A stretch of 11,359 nucleotides of DNA from Flavobacteriaceae bacterium (GTDB lineage: Bacteria; Bacteroidota; Bacteroidia; Flavobacteriales; Flavobacteriaceae): positions 1 to 11,359 of the forward strand of contig JAMOMG010000061.1 in assembly GCA_027068695.1 (NCBI GenBank), in the 5' to 3' direction. Shown one piece after another: positions 1 through 6,026 of this stretch (its first letter is position 1; each line of letters begins with the position of its first letter). Both the position numbers and the translations under genes were made by a program. The notes below the pieces were generated by a model. The model did no database searches. It was not told the DNA's origin and saw nothing but the letters and a program-made list of their open reading frames with translations.

Positions 1-494
1 AAATCTATCCCTCCATTTTCTTCAATCATTTTTTCATATTCGATACAATATTGGTGTAACTCACTACTTGTAACTGAACCATTTGGTATATGTACATTTT
101 CAGGTAATATATCAACATGATTAAACAAATGCTCGTGCATAAAATAGTAATAACTTTGAATACTACTCTTATCCATTGGATAATATTCATCTAAATTAAA
201 GGTAATAACGTTTGAAAAACTTAAGCCTTCCTCTTTATGCATCCTAACTAACTCTTCATAAACTTTTATTGGAGATGACCCTGTTGCCAAACCTAGCACA
301 CATTTTCTCCCTTCTTTTTGTTTGCTTAAAATCAAATTAGCTATTTCCCTAGCAACTGTTTTAGATCCAATATTAGAATCTGAAAAAATTACATTATGAA
401 TTTTTTCAAATCTAGTATCTTCAAATTTACCAGCTTCTTGGTACTTAATGTTCTTTAGATAAGCCTGTTCAGAATCTTTCATTATTACTTTCAT
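1..494 (-). CDS. nagB: Glucosamine-6-phosphate deaminase (long Bacteroidota form), 5' part only
   Basis: Partial gene: 164 codons are visible and the reading frame runs off the left edge of the window. The family converts glucosamine-6-phosphate to fructose-6-phosphate and ammonia in the cytoplasm, the last step of amino-sugar catabolism before glycolysis. Visible landmarks are GLATGSSP at about residues 68-75 (phosphate-binding loop), FNLDEYYP at 99-106, whose Asp102 matches the E. coli NagB catalytic Asp72, and SYYYFMHEHLF at 114-124. The extra N-terminal stretch of about 25-30 residues (through EDTRFEK) is typical of the roughly 640-residue Bacteroidota NagB proteins, which carry an additional C-terminal domain; that domain cannot be seen here. 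The first ATG is at 494; an in-frame ATG at 482 is an alternative start. The gene is divergent from the DeoR regulator. The later active-site residues of the family lie outside the window. The family call is firm; the full length is inferred. Confidence 0.5.
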   Translation of the reverse strand, partial: MKVIMKDSEQAYLKNIKYQEAGKFEDTRFEKIHNVIFSDSNIGSKTVAREIANLILSKQKEGRKCVLGLATGSSPIKVYEELVRMHKEEGLSFSNVITFNLDEYYPMDKSSIQSYYYFMHEHLFNHVDILPENVHIPNGSVTSSELHQYCIEYEKMIEENGGID

Positions 495-523
495 TTTATA
501 ATTTGTAAATTTAAAAATAATAA

Positions 524-573
524 TGCTTAAAAAAAAGATTATATGCATTTTTATGCATTTTTATGCGTTAAAA
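524..573. promoter_or_regulatory. Phased TGC-headed 10-bp repeats, candidate operator
   Basis: Four 10-bp units start with TGC at 524 (TGCTTAAAAA), 544 (TGCATTTTTA), 554 (TGCATTTTTA) and 564 (TGCGTTAAAA). All starts are in register with a period of 10, about one helical turn, with one position (534) lacking the TGC. Related units occur at 641-650 (TGCATATTTG) and upstream of the susC-like gene. If nagB is transcribed from the -7 element at 599-606, the array lies in its leader, where a bound protein could block elongation; it also lies upstream of the regulator promoter. DeoR-family proteins often bind short direct repeats, so the neighbouring regulator is the likely ligand. The pattern is seen directly; its role is inferred. 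Confidence 0.5.
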
Positions 574-598
574 TCACGAATTGTAAAATACTTATTTT

Positions 599-606
599 CA
601 AACTTA
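599..606 (-). promoter_or_regulatory. Candidate -7 promoter element for nagB
   Basis: On the minus strand this reads TAAGTTTG, a perfect match to the Bacteroidota -7 consensus TAnnTTTG. It is the only such match between the nagB start and the regulator. I see no TTG at the expected -33 spacing. Transcription would begin near 592, giving a leader of about 100 nt that contains the phased TGC repeats. Confidence 0.5.
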
Positions 607-642
607 AAACCGTAACAATTAAAAAAAGATAAAAATATTTTG

Positions 643-650
643 CATATTTG
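643..650 (+). promoter_or_regulatory. Weak candidate -7 element for the DeoR-type gene
   Basis: CATATTTG differs from TAnnTTTG at one position. It would place the transcript start near 656, leaving a short leader before the ATG at 683. It overlaps a TGC unit (641-650), an arrangement that would suit autorepression. A GTG at 650 that could extend the reading frame lies at its last base, which argues against that GTG as the start. One mismatch in AT-rich DNA is weak evidence. Confidence 0.5.
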
Positions 651-682
651 TGGCTGTTAATACAATTAACAATGTATACAGA

Positions 683-1432
683 ATGCTAAAAGAAGAAAGA
701 CATCAATATATATTAGATAAAATTAAGCTAAGCAGAAAAGTTTTATCTACCGATTTAAGTATTGAATTAAAGGTTTCAGAAGACACCATCAGAAGAGATC
801 TTAATGAATTATCCTCCAAGAAGCTAATTAAGAAAGTACATGGTGGAGCTCTACCTATAGATAATTTAGCCTCATCATACCTTGAAAGAAGTAATTTTAA
901 TTTAGAAGAAAAAAATACCATTGCCAAAAAGGCTTTAAACCTAATAAAAGAAGGGCAAGTTATTATTATGAGTGGTAGCACAACCAACTTACAATTAGCA
1001 AAAATTATACCTTCTGATATTAACGCCACTATATACACATATAGTCTGCCTATTGCACTTGAATTAACTAAACACCCATCAATTGAAATTATATTTATCG
1101 GAGGTAAACTTTACAAACCCGCACAAGTAACCATTGGTTTAGACGTGGTATCTTCCATATCTCAACTAAGAACAGACTTATGCTTTATGGGTACTGAAGG
1201 TATAAATGTTTCAAGCGGTATGACAGAGCCAAACTGGGAGGTTTCTCATATAAAAAAGTGTATGATATCTGCTAGCAATAAAGTTATTGTACTCTGTACC
1301 AAAAATAAAATAAACAAAATTAAAAGATATGCGGTAGCTCCTATTCATAAAATAGACACTATTGTTACCAATATCAACCCTACAGACTCAACATTTAATG
1401 ATTTTAAAGAAAAGGGAGTTAAAATCCTTTAA
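683..1432 (+). CDS. DeoR-family transcriptional regulator
   Basis: A 249-residue cytoplasmic DNA-binding protein, close to the usual family length of about 250. The N-terminus MLKEERHQYILDKI and the winged helix through residue 57 (VSEDTIRRDLNELSSKKLI, then VHGGAL at 52-57) are the classic DeoR signature. The rest is a DeoRC sensor domain related to phosphosugar isomerases: GSTT at 98-101 as the likely phosphate loop, IGGKL at 139-143, and GMTEPNWEVSHIKKCMI at 179-195 in the place of the family's GLTTP..EA..K..M block. DeoR proteins usually repress sugar operons and release DNA on binding a phosphorylated sugar; here MurNAc-6-P, GlcNAc-6-P or GlcN-6-P are plausible effectors (inference). The ATG at 683 is preferred over an in-frame GTG at 650 because family members begin at this methionine and the GTG sits in a promoter-like element. 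The gene is flanked on both sides by TGC-headed repeats. Confidence 0.5.
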   Translation: MLKEERHQYILDKIKLSRKVLSTDLSIELKVSEDTIRRDLNELSSKKLIKKVHGGALPIDNLASSYLERSNFNLEEKNTIAKKALNLIKEGQVIIMSGSTTNLQLAKIIPSDINATIYTYSLPIALELTKHPSIEIIFIGGKLYKPAQVTIGLDVVSSISQLRTDLCFMGTEGINVSSGMTEPNWEVSHIKKCMISASNKVIVLCTKNKINKIKRYAVAPIHKIDTIVTNINPTDSTFNDFKEKGVKIL

Positions 1433-1456
1433 AAAACTTACAAAAACACATATATC

Positions 1457-1498
1457 TGCTGTTTTTTGCTGTTTTAAATGTTAATTTTTGCATTTTAT
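1457..1498. promoter_or_regulatory. TGC-headed 10-bp repeats upstream of susC-like gene, candidate operator
   Basis: TGCTGTTTTT at 1457 and TGCTGTTTTA at 1467 are adjacent with a 10-bp period. TGCATTTTAT follows at 1489, 22 bp further on (about two turns), and matches the units in the nagB/regulator control region. The cluster ends about 35 bp before the -7 element at 1533, so it lies around or just upstream of the -33 region. The shared layout suggests the same protein, probably the DeoR-type regulator, binds both regions. The repeat is visible; the binding is inferred. Confidence 0.5.
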
Positions 1499-1513
1499 TA
1501 ACAATTTATTAAC
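1480..1513. repeat. GTTAAT/ATTAAC inverted repeat with duplicated TTTATTAAC
   Basis: GTTAAT at 1480-1485 and ATTAAC at 1497-1502 form a 6-bp inverted repeat with an 11-bp spacer. TTTATTAAC occurs at 1494-1502 and again at 1505-1513, an 11-bp period. It overlaps the third TGC unit and reaches the position expected for a -33 element. It could be a second regulator site or simply AT-rich promoter sequence. Confidence 0.5.
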
Positions 1514-1532
1514 GTATTCAAGAAAAAATTAC

Positions 1533-1540
1533 TAGTTTTG
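1533..1540 (+). promoter_or_regulatory. -7 promoter element for the susCD-like genes
   Basis: TAGTTTTG is a perfect TAnnTTTG match. Transcription would start near 1547, about 20 nt before the ATG at 1566. This makes the in-frame GTG at 1542 an unlikely start because it would fall before or at the transcript start. No TTG is seen at the usual -33 distance, which may mean the promoter depends on an activator (inference). Confidence 0.5.
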
Positions 1541-1565
1541 GGTGTTTAACATAAATAAATACCAA

Positions 1566-4508
1566 ATGAAAAGTATTTTTACACGCATTAATTTAATTAT
1601 TATTGCTCTACTATTTAGTAGTTTAAGTGTTTTTTCCCAAGAAATTGAAATCACTGGAACAGTAACTGACGAATATGGTTCTCCTATACCAGGAGCAAAC
1701 ATTATTGTTGTTGGTAAAAAAACAGGGGCTCAAACCGATTTTAACGGTAACTACACAATAACAGCTAATATAGGACAAGAGCTAAAATGTTCGTATTTAG
1801 GGATGAAACCTAGTACGAAGAAAATTGAAAACAAAAATCCGATTAATTTTAAATTAGTTGAAGATTTATTGAACTTAGACGAGGTTATCGTTACTGGTAC
1901 TTCTGGGATTTCCACAAAAAAACAACTCGGATCTGCCATATCAACCTTAAGTGCTGGAGACTTAAGTGAATCTAAAGCTGTTGTAAGTATTGGAGAAGCT
2001 CTTCAAGGTCAAATTGCTGGGGCACAAATTAGCAGAAACTCTGGAAACCCTTCTGGAGGTGTTTCAATTAAGTTAAGAGGTGCTAGTACCTTAGTAGGTA
2101 GTTCCGACCCTTTATACATCATTGATGGAGTAATAACAAACAACAGTTCTTCTGCTTTAATTAATTTAGGAGGGTATACTCAAAACAGGTTGGTTGATAT
2201 CAACCCTGATGATATTGAGCGCATTGAAGTATTAAAAGGTGCTGCTGCTGCTGCAATTTACGGATCTAGAGCGAGTAATGGAGTGGTTCAAATCTTCACC
2301 AAAAAAGGAAAGATAGGAGAACCAAGAATTACATATTCTACAAGTTTTAACATTAACAACTTGAGAAAAGCATTGCCTTACAATGACGCTCAACTCAAAT
2401 GGGATGGAGATGTTGCCGTACCTGCTACTCGTTATAACTACCAAGATTACATTTTCACTACTGCTTACGGATTTGAAAACTCCTTAAACATCAATGGTGG
2501 TACTGAAAAAACAAAATATTCTTTCTCTGCTTCACAATACAAAAATGATGGTATTGTTAGAAATACAGATTTTGACAGAAAAACCTTACGTTTAAGATTG
2601 GATCAAGAATTGTACGATTGGCTTTCTATTTCAGCAGGGTCATTTGTTTCGTACAACAAAAGTACTGACATGCCTAATGGTACAAATTATGGCCCAATCA
2701 CAAGTCTTATTTTTGCAGATAACTTAAACAATCCTGAACCTGATGAATTTGGAAATTACCCAAATATAGGCTGGATGGCAAACCCGTATGAAGCCATTGA
2801 CAGAGTTGATGCTACAACAACAAACTTTAGATCTATTAGCGATATTCAATTAAAATTAACACCTTTTGAAGGTTTTAGATTTAATTACACTTTAGGATAT
2901 GACCACTCTAATTCAGAAGGATTAATTTATATTCCAAATGGATTTAACACGAAGGTAAATGGGCTGTCTCAAAAAGCGACAATTAGTTCTGACATGTTAA
3001 ATAGTGATATCAATTTGAGTTATCAGTTTGATATAAGTGATGATTTAAAATCTACTACTGGTGCTGGATACAGCTACCAATATGAAGAAAGACAAATTTT
3101 TGGTGTTACAAACAATTTGGTTAGTGCCATTGATGGAGTAATTGTAACTGACCCTGCATCAGCTGCATCGGGTGTAGATTACAGAACTCAAGCTTCTTTT
3201 TGGGGAGGGTATTTACAACAAAGTTTTGGATATAAAGACAAATTATTCCTTACGCTAGCAGGAAGATTGGATGGAGCCTCTACTTTTGGAGTAGATGAAC
3301 GTCAACAATTCTACCCTAAAGTAAGTTCTTCCTATGCTATTTCTGATGAAGATTTTTGGGAAAATGCTTTAGGAGATACTTTTGACTCATTTAAATTACG
3401 TGCTGCTTGGGGACAAGCAGGTAACCTAACCGCTTTAGATCCTTTTCAAATTTACACGAATTATGATAGTTCTGTATATAACGGAAATATTGGATTTATA
3501 CCTTCAACAACACAAGGTAATTCTAACTTAAAACCTGAAAGACAAACCGAAATGGAATTTGGGTTTGATGCGTCTATGTTTGACAATCGATTAAGTATTG
3601 AATTTTCTTATTATAACCAAGAAGTCCAAGATTTGTTGATAAATCGCCCTTTATCACCTTCAACAGGTTTTGATCAGCAATTTGCAAATGTTGCAAATAT
3701 GACAAATAAAGGGTTTGAAATACTCTTAAAAGGAACTCCTATTAGAGGTGAAAATTTGAACTGGACAATTACCAGTACATTTAGCCGTAACAAAAATAAC
3801 GTTACAGATGTTGAAGGGTTTAGACAAGGGTTAGGAATGTTTGGAACTTCAGTAGCTCAAGATGGTGAGGCAATTGGTGTATTTTACGGAACTTTTTTTG
3901 CTAGAGATACCAATGGAGAAATTTTGCTAACTCCAGATGGAAAAGTGCAAAAAGCATTAGGTCACTATGAAGGAAATACGCCTGTGCAAGATTATGATGC
4001 TAATGGACAACCTACAGGAACTACACTAAGAAAAATTATTGGAGACCCTAACCCTGATTTTGTTGCATCCATAACTAACGAGTTTGAATATAAAAACTTT
4101 GGTTTTAGATTTCAATGGGATATTTCTCAAGGAAATGATGTAATGAGTTGGGACAAACGTATGGGGTATCTTTTTGCTGGTGGAAAAGCAACTGCTGATG
4201 AGTTAAATGGTATTATACCTAAAGGAAGCTCTGTTGCTAACTTTGGTATTTTTGAATCATTCATTGAAGATGGATCTTTTATTAAGCTTAGAGAAGTAGC
4301 ACTTACCTACAATTTAAGATTAAATAAAAAATATATTAAAAATGTTAAATTCACACTAAGTGGAACAAACTTAATATCAATTGATAATTATTATGGATTT
4401 GATCCAGAGGTAAATACTCAAGGACAAACCAATGGAGTAACAGGACAGGATATGGCTAATGTACCTATTCCTGCAGTATATAAATTTGGTGTAATCTTTA
4501 ATTTTTAA
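1566..4508 (+). CDS. SusC/RagA-family TonB-linked outer-membrane transporter
   Basis: A 980-residue outer-membrane barrel that, with its SusD partner, imports a ligand into the periplasm using TonB energy. Order of parts: signal peptide at residues 1 to about 25 (MKSIF then a hydrophobic run ending SVFSQ); a carboxypeptidase-D-regulatory-like beta domain at about 26-98 (ITGTVTDEYGSPIPGANI); DEVIVTGT at 105-112; a plug domain at about 112-245 with the SusC signature SSDPLYIIDGVI (179-190) and IERIEVLKG followed by AIYGSRASNG; then a long beta barrel ending in YKFGVIFNF with the usual terminal phenylalanine. The ATG at 1566 is chosen because it directly starts a good signal peptide; a GTG eight codons earlier is less likely. 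The susD-like gene follows after 10 nt. Substrate specificity cannot be read from the sequence; the murQ/anmK context suggests a peptidoglycan-derived sugar or small muropeptide. Confidence 0.5.
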   Translation: MKSIFTRINLIIIALLFSSLSVFSQEIEITGTVTDEYGSPIPGANIIVVGKKTGAQTDFNGNYTITANIGQELKCSYLGMKPSTKKIENKNPINFKLVEDLLNLDEVIVTGTSGISTKKQLGSAISTLSAGDLSESKAVVSIGEALQGQIAGAQISRNSGNPSGGVSIKLRGASTLVGSSDPLYIIDGVITNNSSSALINLGGYTQNRLVDINPDDIERIEVLKGAAAAAIYGSRASNGVVQIFTKKGKIGEPRITYSTSFNINNLRKALPYNDAQLKWDGDVAVPATRYNYQDYIFTTAYGFENSLNINGGTEKTKYSFSASQYKNDGIVRNTDFDRKTLRLRLDQELYDWLSISAGSFVSYNKSTDMPNGTNYGPITSLIFADNLNNPEPDEFGNYPNIGWMANPYEAIDRVDATTTNFRSISDIQLKLTPFEGFRFNYTLGYDHSNSEGLIYIPNGFNTKVNGLSQKATISSDMLNSDINLSYQFDISDDLKSTTGAGYSYQYEERQIFGVTNNLVSAIDGVIVTDPASAASGVDYRTQASFWGGYLQQSFGYKDKLFLTLAGRLDGASTFGVDERQQFYPKVSSSYAISDEDFWENALGDTFDSFKLRAAWGQAGNLTALDPFQIYTNYDSSVYNGNIGFIPSTTQGNSNLKPERQTEMEFGFDASMFDNRLSIEFSYYNQEVQDLLINRPLSPSTGFDQQFANVANMTNKGFEILLKGTPIRGENLNWTITSTFSRNKNNVTDVEGFRQGLGMFGTSVAQDGEAIGVFYGTFFARDTNGEILLTPDGKVQKALGHYEGNTPVQDYDANGQPTGTTLRKIIGDPNPDFVASITNEFEYKNFGFRFQWDISQGNDVMSWDKRMGYLFAGGKATADELNGIIPKGSSVANFGIFESFIEDGSFIKLREVALTYNLRLNKKYIKNVKFTLSGTNLISIDNYYGFDPEVNTQGQTNGVTGQDMANVPIPAVYKFGVIFNF

Positions 4509-4518
4509 ATAAAGAATA

Positions 4519-5844
4519 ATGAAAAAATTAATTAAAATATTTATAGTTGTAATTGGCGTACTGTCTTTTACAGCTTGTGAAACAGATTTTAACAATATTA
4601 ATCAGCCTGCCGAAGACCAAGTGTTAACTACCAAAGCTGGGTTACTAGGTGTATCTGTTGGCATGTCTCAACATTTTGCGACTTCAACGTTGGCTCCAAT
4701 TGTTGAAATTCCTGGATTAACAACAAGAGAATTAGGGAACACATTAACCTACGTAACTCCTGGAGAGTTAGTAGCTGGTGGAACGTTATTAAATAGTGAT
4801 AATGCTGGGGTTACCAGATTATGGTCTAGACTTTTAAGAGATAAGGGAATGGCTGAATCTATCTTAGCAAATATAGATAATGTTGAAATGGAACCTGGTA
4901 CAAAAGCAGGTCTTAGTGCTTATGCAAAATGGTTTAAAGCGATGACTTTAGGTTATTTAATCCAAAATTTTGAGCAAGCTCCTATTAATAACGATCCTAA
5001 TGGCGCCTCTGTTTTTAACACTAGAGACGAAGTTTTAAGTGAATGCATCAACTTATTAGAAAGTGCTAAAACTGATTTAGCTTCAACTACTATCTCTGCA
5101 GAATTTTTAGCATATATTCCTAATTTAGATTTACAAAATGTAGTAAATGCATTTTTAGCTAGATACAATTTATTTGCAGGAAATTACACTGCTGCAATAT
5201 CAGCTGCAAATGCTGTAAACCTCTCTTCTGTATCAGAATGGTGGTATGATGGAGTTACAAATGAAAACCCTGTATGGAGTTTTGCGGTTTTTAATGATCC
5301 TGACACAAAACCTCAAGATAATTTTGGTTTAACAGGTAGTTATATTCCTGAAGTTGGAGATGGAAGAATAGCATTCTATCTTTCTCCAGTAGATGAGACT
5401 GAAACCGACTTTGGATTTCATAACGTTGACAATGCTTTAGGATTCTTTGATACTGCTTCAAAATCAATTCCTGTGTTTTTACCAGGTGAAATGCTTTTAA
5501 TCAAAGCAGAAGCTTACGCTATGTCAAACGATTTACCGAGTGCAGTTTTAAACTTAAACTTGGTTAGAGAAAAAACCAATGATGTTTTTGGTGTAAATGC
5601 TACTTTAGGTCCTTGGACTGGAAATGTAAACAGCCAAACTGATATTATGGATGAAATATTTAAAAATAGATCCATAGAGTTATTTATGAGCGGAATGCGT
5701 TTTGAAGATTCAAGAAGAATCCACCCTAACCTTGTAATTCCTACAGGTGGTGACTACTTCATTGAGCGTAATAGGAATTATTATCCTTACCCATTTAATG
5801 AAAGAGAAAATAACCCGAACATACCTGCTGACCCAAGCATATAA
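4519..5844 (+). CDS. SusD/RagB-family surface lipoprotein, SusC partner
   Basis: A 441-residue lipoprotein, expected to sit on the cell surface as the substrate-capturing lid of the SusC barrel. The signal peptide MKKLIKIFIVVIGVLSFTAC ends at a lipidated Cys20; acidic residues just after it (CETD) may help surface export in Bacteroidota. Family marks are AKWFKAMTLGYLIQNFEQAP (helical TPR-like core, about residues 136-155), PGEMLLIKAEAYA (the SusD LI.AEA. motif), LNLVREK, IFKNRSIELFMSGMRFEDSRR, and a C-terminus rich in the Y-P-P-N-E pattern (NYYPYPFNERENNPN). It is on the short side for the family (often about 480-600), which could fit a small ligand. It is co-transcribed with the susC-like gene. 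The family is certain; the ligand is inferred from neighbours. Confidence 0.5.
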   Translation: MKKLIKIFIVVIGVLSFTACETDFNNINQPAEDQVLTTKAGLLGVSVGMSQHFATSTLAPIVEIPGLTTRELGNTLTYVTPGELVAGGTLLNSDNAGVTRLWSRLLRDKGMAESILANIDNVEMEPGTKAGLSAYAKWFKAMTLGYLIQNFEQAPINNDPNGASVFNTRDEVLSECINLLESAKTDLASTTISAEFLAYIPNLDLQNVVNAFLARYNLFAGNYTAAISAANAVNLSSVSEWWYDGVTNENPVWSFAVFNDPDTKPQDNFGLTGSYIPEVGDGRIAFYLSPVDETETDFGFHNVDNALGFFDTASKSIPVFLPGEMLLIKAEAYAMSNDLPSAVLNLNLVREKTNDVFGVNATLGPWTGNVNSQTDIMDEIFKNRSIELFMSGMRFEDSRRIHPNLVIPTGGDYFIERNRNYYPYPFNERENNPNIPADPSI

Positions 5845-5870
5845 TTAAATTTTTGTTTTTATGTAATTTT

Positions 5871-5910
5871 ATAAATGGGGTTTTCAAAGAAATTTGTAAA
5901 CTCCATTTAT
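5871..5910 (+). terminator. Strong hairpin after the susD-like gene, probable terminator
   Basis: A near-perfect 18-bp stem: positions 5871-5888 pair with 5893-5910, with one G-T wobble and one T-T mismatch, closed by a GAAA tetraloop at 5889-5892. A T-rich stretch (TTCTTAAT) follows rather than a clean run of T. It starts 27 nt after the susD-like stop codon and precedes a new -7 element, so it most likely ends or reduces the susCD transcript. It could instead protect the 3' end of that mRNA from decay. Confidence 0.5.
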
Positions 5911-5973
5911 TCTTAATAATAAAAAAAGAATATTCACACTAAACTTATATTCCTAAATAAAAGTGACTGAAAT

Positions 5974-5981
5974 TAAATTTG
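5974..5981 (+). promoter_or_regulatory. -7 promoter element for the symporter-murQ-anmK-dehydrogenase operon
   Basis: TAAATTTG is a perfect TAnnTTTG match. It would start transcription near 5988, about 39 nt before the symporter ATG. It lies downstream of the hairpin, so the catabolic operon can be expressed apart from susCD. No TGC-headed 10-bp repeat and no clear -33 TTG is visible in this gap (5845-6026). Confidence 0.5.
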
Positions 5982-6026
5982 TAATCCCCGTTTATATTTA
6001 TAATTTCACGTAAACATTTAACATAA

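Noticed and set aside
703..1038. Open frame on the minus strand inside the DeoR-type gene
   Set aside because: It is antisense to a clear DeoR protein, shows no family motif, and is explained by AT-rich codon use on the plus strand.
2241..2255. Short GCT trinucleotide run, looking like a slippage-prone repeat
   Set aside because: Only about four units, encoding the Ala-rich turn of the usual KGA.AAA.YGSRA plug motif; too short to suggest phase variation.
1751..2444. Minus-strand open frames inside the susC-like gene (1751-1939 and 2232-2444)
   Set aside because: Both are antisense to well-conserved carboxypeptidase-like and plug segments; no recognisable protein or separate start signal.
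4377..4595. Minus-strand open frame across the susC/susD junction
   Set aside because: It is antisense to the conserved barrel C-terminus and the lipoprotein signal peptide; the hydrophobic residues mirror the signal sequence.
5845..6026. Possible small RNA or riboswitch in the gap before the symporter
   Set aside because: Apart from the single hairpin and the -7 element I see no conserved aptamer-like structure; the hairpin is better explained as a terminator.
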